From Pseudomonas putida (GTDB lineage: Bacteria; Pseudomonadota; Gammaproteobacteria; Pseudomonadales; Pseudomonadaceae), in contig NZ_JANHLD010000005.1 of the NCBI RefSeq assembly GCF_028682455.1, positions 318,523 through 382,522 on the forward strand: a stretch of 64,000 nucleotides of DNA, read 5' to 3'. This document shows positions 56,907-64,000 of this stretch, piece after piece (the stretch's first letter is position 1; each line of letters opens with the position of its first letter). The position numbers and the translations under genes were made by a program. The notes below the pieces were generated by a model. That model did no database searches. It was not told where the DNA came from and saw nothing but the letters and a program-made list of their open reading frames with translations.

Positions 56907-58891
56907 GCAGTTGCTCCAGACATGCCCAGCACTTCACGCACCCGGGCTTTGACCTTGACTCGATAACGACCGTCCATTGCCGCCAACAACCCGCCAAGGC
57001 CGGTCAACAGACCGCCCAGCCAGATCCAGCGCACGAAGGGTTTGACGTGCACGCGCACAGCCCAGGCGCCGTTTTCCAGCGGCTCACCCAGGGCGACGTA
57101 GAGGTCACGGGTGAAACCAGCGTCGATGCCCGCTTCGGTCATCATCGACTGCTGCACGGTGTACAGACGCTTCTCCGGATGCAGCACATTGATTTCGCGA
57201 CCGTCCTTGACCACCCGTACCGTGCCTTTGTCGGAGGTGAAGTTCGGCCCCTCGAAATGCTTGGCGCCTTCGAAGGTGAACTGGTAGCCGGCCAGTTCCA
57301 CCGACTCGCCCGGCGCCAGGCGCAGGTCGCGCTCGGCACTGTTGTTGCTCGACAGCACCACGCCCAGGGCACACACGGCCAGCCCCAGGTGCGCCACGTG
57401 CATGCCCCAATAGCTGCGGTTCAGACCACGCAAGCCCTTGACCAGCCCCTTGTGGCGGGTCTTGTCGAGGATGTCGCGGGCACCGGCCATCACGATCCAC
57501 GCTGCCAGGGCGAAGGTGGTCAGCACTTCCCAGTCAAAATCATCGACCAACAGCCCACCGATCGGCGCCAAAACGACGCTGGCAATCAGCACCGGGGTCA
57601 GCATGCCGACCAGCCACTGGGTGGGGGTGTCTTTCCAGCGCACGATCACGCCAATGGCCATCACCACCATCAGCAAGGCCATCAACGGCAGGAACAGCGC
57701 GTCGAAGTACGGTGGGCCGACCGACAGCTTGGCCCCCGTCAGGGCGTCGAGGAACAGCGGATAGAGCGTGCCGAGCAGGATCATCGAAGCGGCGACCACC
57801 AGTACGATGTTGTTGGCCAGCAGCAAGGTCTCCCGAGACCACAGGGCAAAACCGACCTGGCTCTTGACCACCGGGGCGCGCAGGGCGAACAGCGTCAGCG
57901 AGCCACCGACCACGAAGAGCAGGAAGATCAGGATGAACACGCCGCGCTCCGGGTCCGAGGCAAAGGCGTGTACCGAGGTCAGCACCCCGGAGCGTACGAG
58001 GAAGGTACCGAGCAGGCTCAGGGAGAATGCGGCGATGGCCAGCAACACGGTCCAGCTCTTGAACACGCCGCGTTTTTCAGTGACGGCCAGGGAATGGATC
58101 AGCGCCGTGCCCACCAGCCAGGGCATGAACGAGGCGTTTTCCACCGGGTCCCAGAACCACCAGCCGCCCCAGCCCAATTCGTAGTAGGCCCACCACGAGC
58201 CCAGGGTGATACCGATACCCAGGAATGCCCAGGCCACCAGCGTCCAGGGCCGCGACCAACGTGCCCAGGCGGCGTCCAGGCGACCGCCGAGCAAGGCGGC
58301 GATGGCAAAGGCAAAGGCGACCGAAAAGCCCACGTAGCCCATGTACAGCATCGGCGGGTGCACGATCAGGCCGACGTCCTGCAGCAACGGGTTGAGGTCG
58401 GCGCCATCGGTCGGCACCTGCGGCAGCAGCCGCTTGAAAGGGTTGGAGGTAACGATCAGGAACGACAGGAAGCCCACACTGATCATGCCCATTACCGCCA
58501 GCACCCGCGCCAGCATCACCTGCGGCAACTGGCGCGAGAAGATCGACACGGCGAAGGTCCAGCCGCCGAGGATCATTGCCCAGAGCAGCAACGAGCCTTC
58601 GTGGGCGCCCCACACGGCGCTGAACTTGAAGTACCAGGGCAAGGCGCTGTTGGAGTTGTTGGCAACATAGGCGACCGAGAAGTTGTCGGTCATGAAGGCG
58701 TGGGTCAGGCAGGCAAAGGCAAACGCCAGGAAGGCGAACTGGCCCCACGACGCCGGCCTTGCCAGGCTCATCCACAGGCTATCGCCGCGCCATGCACCGA
58801 GCAGCGGCACGGTGGCCTGCACGGCGGCAAAGCAGATCGCCAGGATCATGGCCAGCTGGCCGAGTTCGGGAATGATCAGCGCCGCGTTCAT
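56903..58891 (-). CDS. ccmF: cytochrome c-type biogenesis protein CcmF
   Basis: A 662-residue polytopic protein that ligates haem to apocytochrome c with CcmH and CcmI. The WWD domain is ELGWGGWWFWDPVENASFMPWLVGTALIHSLAVTEKRG, which binds haem with flanking His residues. About 14-15 helices are visible. It overlaps ccmE and ccmG by 4 bases each. The length is standard. Confidence 0.97.
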   Translation of the reverse strand: MNAALIIPELGQLAMILAICFAAVQATVPLLGAWRGDSLWMSLARPASWGQFAFLAFAFACLTHAFMTDNFSVAYVANNSNSALPWYFKFSAVWGAHEGSLLLWAMILGGWTFAVSIFSRQLPQVMLARVLAVMGMISVGFLSFLIVTSNPFKRLLPQVPTDGADLNPLLQDVGLIVHPPMLYMGYVGFSVAFAFAIAALLGGRLDAAWARWSRPWTLVAWAFLGIGITLGSWWAYYELGWGGWWFWDPVENASFMPWLVGTALIHSLAVTEKRGVFKSWTVLLAIAAFSLSLLGTFLVRSGVLTSVHAFASDPERGVFILIFLLFVVGGSLTLFALRAPVVKSQVGFALWSRETLLLANNIVLVVAASMILLGTLYPLFLDALTGAKLSVGPPYFDALFLPLMALLMVVMAIGVIVRWKDTPTQWLVGMLTPVLIASVVLAPIGGLLVDDFDWEVLTTFALAAWIVMAGARDILDKTRHKGLVKGLRGLNRSYWGMHVAHLGLAVCALGVVLSSNNSAERDLRLAPGESVELAGYQFTFEGAKHFEGPNFTSDKGTVRVVKDGREINVLHPEKRLYTVQQSMMTEAGIDAGFTRDLYVALGEPLENGAWAVRVHVKPFVRWIWLGGLLTGLGGLLAAMDGRYRVKVKARVREVLGMSGATA

Positions 58892-59343
58892 GGCTTGGCT
58901 CCGGTATTGGTCGCGGCCTGGCCGCTTTCCTGCAAGGCCTTGGTGACCTCGGGCGGCATGTACTTCTCGTCATGCTTGGCCAGTACTTCGTCGGCCACGA
59001 CCACGCCCTCGGCATTGAGCTTGCCCAGGGCAACGATGCCCTGCCCTTCGCGGAACAGGTCGGGGAGAATGCCGCGGTAGGTGATCGGCACCGACTTGTT
59101 GAAGTCGGTGACCACGAAACGCACGTCGAGCGAATCGCCCGAGCGTTGCAGCGAGCCTGCCTCGACCATGCCACCGGCGCGAATGCGGGTGTCCAGCGGC
59201 GCCTCGCCATTGGCGATCTGGGTGGGGGTGTAGAACAGGTTGATGTTCTGTTGCAAGGCACTCAGGGCCAGGCCCACGGCGACACCCACGCCCGCCAGCA
59301 GGCCGAGAATGATGAACAGACGCTTCTTGCGTTGCGGATTCAC
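58888..59343 (-). CDS. ccmE: haem chaperone CcmE
   Basis: A 151-residue periplasmic haem carrier anchored by an N-terminal helix (RLFIILGLLAGVGVAVGLALSAL). The covalent haem-binding His is in the motif LAKHDEKYMPPEV. The beta-barrel region includes APLDTRIRAGGMVEAGSL and VPITYRGILPDLFREGQGIVA. Translationally coupled with ccmD and ccmF. Confidence 0.97.
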   Translation of the reverse strand: MNPQRKKRLFIILGLLAGVGVAVGLALSALQQNINLFYTPTQIANGEAPLDTRIRAGGMVEAGSLQRSGDSLDVRFVVTDFNKSVPITYRGILPDLFREGQGIVALGKLNAEGVVVADEVLAKHDEKYMPPEVTKALQESGQAATNTGAKP

Positions 59344-59516
59344 TGGTTGCTCTCCCGGCGCAGACGGCGCGCCTCTTCTTGCAGGTAACGGCGCCGGGCC
59401 AGTAGGGGCGAGGCAACGTTGACGGCCAGCACCAGCAGGCAGATGCCGTAGGCCGACCAGACATACAGGCCGTGATGGCCCATGGCGAGAAAATCACTGA
59501 AGGAGGCGAAACTCAT
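59340..59516 (-). CDS. ccmD: haem exporter accessory protein CcmD
   Basis: A 58-residue single-helix protein (FASFSDFLAMGHHGLYVWSAYGICLLVLAVNVASPLLARRRYL region) that helps release haem-loaded CcmE from CcmC. The helix spans about residues 18-38, followed by a basic tail. The start at 59516 overlaps the ccmC end by 4 bases; the longer in-frame extension to 59564 would lie inside ccmC. Confidence 0.93.
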   Translation of the reverse strand: MSFASFSDFLAMGHHGLYVWSAYGICLLVLAVNVASPLLARRRYLQEEARRLRRESNQ

Positions 59517-60289
59517 CTTGCCATCCCCCGACCCAGGCAGTTCATGACCTCCTCCTTGACCCAACTGGCGCGAGCTTCGCGCTTGAGCACTTCAAGGCGC
59601 ATGCGCAGCAGCAGCACCGCACCGAAGAAGCAGTAGAAGCCCACGACCGTCAGCAGCAGCGGCAGCCACATTTCGGCGGGCATCGCCGGCTTCTCGGTCA
59701 GGGTGAAGGTCGCGCCCTGGTGCAGGGTGTTCCACCACTCCACCGAATACTTGATGATCGGGATGTTGATCACCCCGACAATCGCCAACACGGCGCAGGC
59801 CTTGGCCGCGCTCTCACGATTGCTGATGGCTTGGCCCAGGGCAATAAGACCGAAGTACAGAAAAAGCAGGATCAGCATCGACGTAAGGCGTGCATCCCAG
59901 ACCCACCAGCTGCCCCAGGTCGGCTTGCCCCAGATGGCACCGGTGACCAGCGCCACGGCGGTCATCCAGGCGCCAATGGGCGCTGCGCACTGCAGGGCGA
60001 CGTCGGCAATTTTCATTTTCCATACCAGCCCCACTACCCCGGCCACCGCCAGCATCACGTAGCAGGACTGGGCCAGCATCGCAGCGGGCACGTGGATGTA
60101 GATGATGCGAAAACTGTTGCCCTGCTGGTAATCCTGCGGTGCGAAGGCCAGGCCCCAGATCACGCCGATGCCGATCAACAGGATCGCGGCGACCGTAAGC
60201 CAGGGCAGCATGCGGCCACTGATGGCATAGAACCACTTGGGCGAACCCAGTTTATGAAACCACGTCCAGCTGATTGCGCTGCTTTTCAT
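59513..60289 (-). CDS. ccmC: haem exporter protein CcmC
   Basis: A 258-residue six-helix protein that loads haem onto CcmE. The WWD-type motif is GKPTWGSWWVWDARLTSMLILLFLYFGLIALG, flanked by the conserved His residues in IIYIHVPAAMLAQ and NTLHQGATFT. The ATG at 60289 was chosen; a GTG one codon upstream is also possible. It is 43 bases after ccmB on the same strand. Confidence 0.96.
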   Translation of the reverse strand: MKSSAISWTWFHKLGSPKWFYAISGRMLPWLTVAAILLIGIGVIWGLAFAPQDYQQGNSFRIIYIHVPAAMLAQSCYVMLAVAGVVGLVWKMKIADVALQCAAPIGAWMTAVALVTGAIWGKPTWGSWWVWDARLTSMLILLFLYFGLIALGQAISNRESAAKACAVLAIVGVINIPIIKYSVEWWNTLHQGATFTLTEKPAMPAEMWLPLLLTVVGFYCFFGAVLLLRMRLEVLKREARASWVKEEVMNCLGRGMAR

Positions 60290-60332
60290 CACGGTACATC
60301 CAGGGTCTTTGCTGGGCTGTGCCCAGACCTCA

Positions 60333-61001
60333 TTATTCGCCGACGCTGATCTTCAGGCCAGCCGCTATTGCAAAGGGTGCCAGAGTTACTGCCAGGGCGG
60401 TCAGGCTACCAAGCCAGAGCAGATAACCGGTCGCCGGCATAGCTTGCAATGCCGCCTGCAAGGCGCCACTGCCCAAGATCAACACCGGGATATATAACGG
60501 CAAAATAAGTAGCGCCAACAGCAGGCCGCCACGTTTCAAACCAACGGTCAGGGCCGCCCCCACTGCGCCCAGCAGGCTCAGCACCGGGGTACCCAGCAAC
60601 AACGATGCCAGCAATACCGGCAGGCACGCCGCCGGTAAACCCAGCATCAGTGCCAGCAAGGGTGCCAACAATACCAGTGCCAGACCGGAAAAGGCCCAGT
60701 GTGCCAGCACTTTCGCCAGGACCAGAAGAGGCAGGGGGTGCGACGAAAGGACCCACTGCTCCAGCGATCCGTCCTCGAAATCACTGCGGAAAAGCCCGTC
60801 CAGCGAGAGCAGAACCGATAAAAGCGCAGCGACCCAGACCAGCCCCGGAGACAAGGTTTGCAACAATTGAGTCTCAGGACCGACCGCCAACGGGAACAGC
60901 GCGATCACAATAGCGAAAAAAACCAGGGGGTTGGCGAGCTCCGCAGGGCGGCGACACAGCAGGCGCGCTTCACGACGCAACAACAAGACGAACACACTCA
61001 T
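60333..61001 (-). CDS. ccmB: haem exporter membrane subunit CcmB
   Basis: A 222-residue six-helix membrane subunit of the CcmABCD ABC-type complex. N-terminal SVFVLLLRREARLLCRRPAELANPLVFFAIVIALFPLAVGP and the LDGLFRSDFEDGSLEQWVLS segment are family hallmarks. Its start overlaps the ccmA end by 4 bases. Confidence 0.96.
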   Translation of the reverse strand: MSVFVLLLRREARLLCRRPAELANPLVFFAIVIALFPLAVGPETQLLQTLSPGLVWVAALLSVLLSLDGLFRSDFEDGSLEQWVLSSHPLPLLVLAKVLAHWAFSGLALVLLAPLLALMLGLPAACLPVLLASLLLGTPVLSLLGAVGAALTVGLKRGGLLLALLILPLYIPVLILGSGALQAALQAMPATGYLLWLGSLTALAVTLAPFAIAAGLKISVGE

Positions 61002-61630
61002 GCGGCCCACTGCCCCAGGTTCAGTTCACGGTAGCCGGACGGCTTGCGTTCCAGGGTGTGGTGGGTGGTCAGCACCACCATGCCGCCCTGCTCGCAGTGG
61101 GCGGCCAGGTGCGCCTCGAGCTGGGCCACACCTTGCTTGTCGAGGGCAGTGAAGGGTTCGTCGAGAATCCACAGCGGCGGGCTGTCCAGGTACAAGCGGG
61201 CCAGGGCCACACGACGTTGCTGGCCGGCCGACAAGGTATGGCAGGGTACATCTTCGAACCCGCGCAGGCCGACCGCCTCGAGGGCTTGCCAGATGGCCGC
61301 AGGTTCGGCCGGCGTGTGCAGCGCGCACAACCAGGCGAGGTTTTCCTCAGGGCTGAGCAGATCCTTGATACCCGCGGCATGACCGATCCACAGCAGAATC
61401 TTCGCCAGTTCATGGCGCTGTTCGAGCAACGGCTTGCCGTGCAGGCGAATCTCGCCGGCCGTCGGCTGCATCAGGCCGGCCAGCAAGCGCAACAGGCTGG
61501 TCTTGCCACTGCCGTTGGGGCCGCTGATCTGCAACATGTCCCCGGCTGCCAGGTGCAACTCGAGGTGTTCGAAGAGCATTCGCCAATCGCGCTCGCAGGC
61601 CAGGCCCACGGCTTGGAGATGAGGGGTCAC
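60998..61630 (-). CDS. ccmA: cytochrome c biogenesis ATP-binding protein CcmA
   Basis: A 210-residue ABC ATPase that powers release of holo-CcmE. Walker A is GPNGSGKT, the signature is LSAGQQRRVALARL, Walker B is PLWILDEPFTALD and the switch His follows in VVLTTHHTLE. It is the first gene of the ccm operon and is divergent from fliK; the 161-base shared region holds both promoters. Confidence 0.97.
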   Translation of the reverse strand: MTPHLQAVGLACERDWRMLFEHLELHLAAGDMLQISGPNGSGKTSLLRLLAGLMQPTAGEIRLHGKPLLEQRHELAKILLWIGHAAGIKDLLSPEENLAWLCALHTPAEPAAIWQALEAVGLRGFEDVPCHTLSAGQQRRVALARLYLDSPPLWILDEPFTALDKQGVAQLEAHLAAHCEQGGMVVLTTHHTLERKPSGYRELNLGQWAA

Positions 61631-61791
61631 GGTTTCGCCTTATGCTGGGATGCCTGTCTCAAGTCGGCCTCGACGCTGCCGTTATAGTGGCAACGGATAC
61701 AAGGCCCGAGCGCGCTGAGCGCGAAGATCGGGCGGCATTATACATGTGATGTCCTACTGCAAAGAGGGCTATTTAAACAGGTTGCCAGCTG

Positions 61792-63357
61792 ATGACAGGT
61801 GAAATTAACAACCTTGGCCCGCAGGCTCCAGCCGGCCACTCGTCGCGCTTGCCGGCCACTGGCGAACTGCTGCGCCTGCTGCAGCCGCAACAGGCCTTGC
61901 TGGCCCCCGGCGAAACCGCCAAGGCCGAGGTCCTGGCGTTGCGCCAGGTTGGCCAGGACTTCCAGCTACTGCTCAAGTTGACCCTGGAAAACGGCCGCCA
62001 GACCAACGTCCAGGCCAGCAGTAACCTGGCACTCCCCCAGGGCAGCCTGCTGGCCGTGAGCCAAAGCGGCGCCAGCAACCTGTCCATCAGCCTGCAGCAG
62101 GTACTCGCCAGCAGCGTGGCCAGCCTGACCCGCCTCGACACCCGCGAGATGCCGGTAGGCAGCCTGCTGCAAGGCAAGGTCGTGACCAGCCAGGTACTCC
62201 CGCAGGCCGCAGGCCAGGTGGCCCAGTACCGCTCGCTGGTGAGCTTGCTGGGCGCACAGGCCGGCACCACCCTCACGCTGGACAGCCCGCGCCCGCTGGC
62301 GGTGGGCAGCCTGCTCAGCGCCCGGGTGCAAGGTGACCAGTCGTTGCAGTTCGTCCCCCTGAGCGGGCGCCAGGATCAACTGGCCATCGCCCAGCAACTG
62401 GGTACCCAGCAAAGCCGACAGGCCTCGCTGCAGGGCTTGCTCAACGCCCTGCAGCAACTGCGCCAGGACAACGGCCAGAGCAGCGAGGTGCGCAGCAGCG
62501 TCGACAAGCTGTTGAACAGCCTGCCGGATGCCCGCCAGCTCAGCGATCCCAAGGGCCTGGCCCAAGCCTTGAACAACAGCGGTGCGTTTCTCGAGGCCAA
62601 GCTGCTGGGCGGCCTGGGGCAACAGCTGGCGCCAGACCTCAAGGCCCAGGTAGTGCGCCTGGTGGCGCAGTTGCTGCCGGGGCTGCCGGGCACCAGCACC
62701 TTCAACCCGGCCGTAGCCGCCAGCACCTTGGCCCAGGTGATGCCCGGCATGGTCCGCAACGCCCTGGGGATGCTCGGCCAGGTCAGCCCTCGACCTCACC
62801 CGGGTAGCTTTCCCCTGCCCTCGCGGCTGCTCAAGGGCCAGGACGGCGAAGGCGACCTGGAACACCTGCTACGCCTGGCCGCCGCCGCCATTTCTCGCCT
62901 GCAGAGCCATCAGCTGGCCAGCCTGGAGCAGACCGGCACCACACCCGACGGCAACCTGCAGACAACCTGGCAACTGGAAATCCCGTTGCGCAGCGGCCAG
63001 GACTTCATTCCCCTGCAATTCAAATTGCAACGCGAAGAGACGCCGGAACAACAAAACGATCCCCAGCGTGAACAGCGCGACCCACTGGAAATGCTCTGGC
63101 GCATCGAGCTGTCGTTTGACCTGCATCCGCTGGGGCCGGTCCAGGTTCAGGCGCAGATCAGCCAGGGCAGCCTGTCGAGCCAGCTGTGGGCCGAACTGCC
63201 CAGTACCGCACAGTTGATCGACAGCCAACTGGGCAACCTGCGGGAGCGCCTGCTGGCTCGCGGCCTGAACGTGACGCAACTGTGCTGTCATCACGGCACA
63301 CCGCCCCAGGGGCCGCGCACGCGCCTGGAGCAACGCTGGGTGGATGAAACCGCATGA
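61792..63357 (+). CDS. fliK: flagellar hook-length control protein FliK
   Basis: A 521-residue protein that measures hook length and switches export specificity through FlhB. The N-terminal two thirds are Gln/Leu/Ala/Ser-rich and low in complexity, as expected for the ruler part. The C-terminal domain (from about LQTTWQLEIPLRSGQDFIPLQFKLQRE, through WRIELSFDLHPLGPVQVQAQISQGSLSSQLWAELP) is the Flg_hook domain. It is divergent from ccmA. The ribosome-binding site is weak, with GAGGG well upstream. Confidence 0.88.
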   Translation: MTGEINNLGPQAPAGHSSRLPATGELLRLLQPQQALLAPGETAKAEVLALRQVGQDFQLLLKLTLENGRQTNVQASSNLALPQGSLLAVSQSGASNLSISLQQVLASSVASLTRLDTREMPVGSLLQGKVVTSQVLPQAAGQVAQYRSLVSLLGAQAGTTLTLDSPRPLAVGSLLSARVQGDQSLQFVPLSGRQDQLAIAQQLGTQQSRQASLQGLLNALQQLRQDNGQSSEVRSSVDKLLNSLPDARQLSDPKGLAQALNNSGAFLEAKLLGGLGQQLAPDLKAQVVRLVAQLLPGLPGTSTFNPAVAASTLAQVMPGMVRNALGMLGQVSPRPHPGSFPLPSRLLKGQDGEGDLEHLLRLAAAAISRLQSHQLASLEQTGTTPDGNLQTTWQLEIPLRSGQDFIPLQFKLQREETPEQQNDPQREQRDPLEMLWRIELSFDLHPLGPVQVQAQISQGSLSSQLWAELPSTAQLIDSQLGNLRERLLARGLNVTQLCCHHGTPPQGPRTRLEQRWVDETA

Positions 63358-63369
63358 CCTGCGTGGCAG

Positions 63370-63438
63370 CGCGATTGCCCCGCGAAACAGTAGTCCGGCT
63401 GAAACACGATCGCGGGACAAGCCCGTTCCTACAGGGGG
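63370..63438. repeat. REP pair supplying the ribosome-binding site of the FlhB-like gene
   Basis: GCGATTGCCCCGCGA and the inverted GATCGCGGGACAAGCCCGTTC about 25 bases apart. The second ends in CTACAGGGGG, whose purine run is the only Shine-Dalgarno-like sequence before the start at 63445. Confidence 0.75.
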
Positions 63439-63444
63439 ATGTTT

Positions 63445-63753
63445 ATGACTGAGAAGAGTGCCATTGCCCTGACCTACGACGGCCAGCAGGCGCCGACCCT
63501 GACCGCCAAGGGTGACGACGCGCTGGCCGAGGCGATCCTGGCGCTTGCCCGCGAGCATGAGGTACCGATCTACGAGAACGCAGAACTGGTGCGGCTTTTG
63601 GCGCGCATGGAGCTGGGGGACCGGATTCCCGAGGCGCTGTATCTGACCATCGCCGAGATCATCGCCTTCGCCTGGCAACTCAAGGGCAAGGTGCCGGTGG
63701 GGTTTGTCGATCAGGGGCCGCAGGAACGGGATATCACGCCGCGCGCAGATTGA
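63445..63753 (+). CDS. short FlhB-like C-terminal-domain protein
   Basis: A 102-residue protein matching the cytoplasmic C-terminal domain of FlhB/YscU, without the membrane part. It reads SAIALTYDGQQAPTLTAKGDDALAEAILALAREHEVPIYENAELVRLLARMELGDRIPEALYLTIAEIIAFAW. The NPTH autocleavage motif of FlhB is absent. Members are usually next to fliK, as here. The second ATG (63445) is preferred to 63439 because the AGGGGG site is then 7 bases away. It may modulate export switching, but the role is unproven. Confidence 0.82.
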   Translation: MTEKSAIALTYDGQQAPTLTAKGDDALAEAILALAREHEVPIYENAELVRLLARMELGDRIPEALYLTIAEIIAFAWQLKGKVPVGFVDQGPQERDITPRAD

Positions 63754-63766
63754 TACCGAGGAAACG

Positions 63767-63791
63767 GGATAGCCGGCAATGCCGGCTATCC
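63767..63791. terminator. hairpin between the FlhB-like and DUF2802 genes
   Basis: Perfect 11-pair stem GGATAGCCGGC-AAT-GCCGGCTATCC between two convergent genes, 13 bases after one stop and 14 bases before the other. There is no clear T-run. Confidence 0.6.
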
Positions 63792-63804
63792 GGGCGCCGC
63801 GCAA

Positions 63805-64000
63805 TCAGTTGCGATGCACCTTGCTCATCAATTCAGCCTCAGCCTGGGTCAAGCCACAGGTCTGCGTCAGCTCATCGACACTGGCGCCCATGCTCACCAG
63901 CCGCGCCGCTTGTGCAAACGACAGGCTGTTGGGATCGCGCTGCTCCAGCTGCAGGAGCTTGTCGGGCAACGGCGCTACCACGGTACACAGTTCGTGCAGG
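63805..64000 (-). CDS. DUF2802-type protein, C-terminal fragment (runs off the window)
   Basis: The frame is open from the right edge to a TGA at 63805-63807. The visible 64 residues end SFAQAARLVSMGASVDEL, then TQTCGLTQAEAELMSKVHRN, a short helix-turn-helix-like tail typical of DUF2802 proteins encoded beside flagellar genes in Pseudomonas. The N-terminal part, usually a membrane helix, is outside the window. Function unknown. Confidence 0.7.
   Translation of the reverse strand, partial: LHELCTVVAPLPDKLLQLEQRDPNSLSFAQAARLVSMGASVDELTQTCGLTQAEAELMSKVHRN

Noticed and set aside
1..64000. CRISPR array, tRNA or rRNA genes
   Set aside because: No regularly spaced direct repeats and no tRNA- or rRNA-like sequence were recognised on either strand by eye.

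Overview
The window reads as chromosome of a Pseudomonas close to the P. putida group. It is GC-rich and densely coded. The gene order (smc, xdhABC/guaD, purine permease, hiuH/puuE/uraD/allA/puuD, gcl/hyi/glxR/ttuD/pykF, then a ccm operon beside fliK) is the one I know from that group. The intergenic spaces carry many REP elements of the Pseudomonas type, with a core close to GCGGGGCAAGCCCGCTCCTA. I see no tRNA, rRNA, CRISPR array, transposase or integrase gene.

Positions 1-30026 form a nearly complete purine salvage and degradation block. Xanthine dehydrogenase (XdhABC) and guanine deaminase (GuaD) feed urate to a membrane urate hydroxylase with its own cytochrome c domain (PuuD). HiuH, UraD, PuuE and AllA take the product on to glyoxylate and urea. 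Two purine permeases and two tandem Tsx-like outer-membrane channels supply substrate. Gcl, Hyi, GlxR, TtuD and PykF turn glyoxylate into pyruvate. A urea transporter follows. The allantoicase step is not encoded here. Two FCD-type GntR regulators and one RutR-like TetR regulator lie in the block. Seven copies of the palindrome TTGTA(T/C)ACAA sit in front of the block's transcription units, and a second motif resembling a RutR operator (TGACC-N4-GGTCA) sits at some of the same promoters.

Positions 30071-41584 hold housekeeping and transport genes: a Kv-like channel with a C-terminal zinc-ribbon-like tail, a sulfate-binding protein, a large MscS-type channel, a DUF2946/TonB receptor/PepSY cluster, a methyltransferase, an alpha/beta hydrolase, an EamA transporter and an Lrp-type regulator.

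Positions 41585-45807 are a small islet inserted exactly at the 3' end of the Lrp-type gene. The last 38 bp of that gene, including codons that still read VKKTPVKRRLPPMA, are repeated on the far side. The islet carries a SUMF1-domain lipoprotein, a large LysM protein that looks like a secreted effector, a 23-codon leader ORF, a decayed tail of a second SUMF1 gene and three 18-bp palindrome-like repeats. This is the most novel-looking segment.

Positions 45872-54677 hold an amino-acid binding protein, RidA, a D-amino-acid dehydrogenase-like enzyme, regulators, transporters and small enzymes. Positions 54687-61630 are the cytochrome c maturation operon ccmABCDEFGHI. Positions 61792-64000 hold fliK, a short FlhB-like gene and the end of a DUF2802 gene. 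Several genes here end inside REP elements, which supply their last codons or their stop codon.
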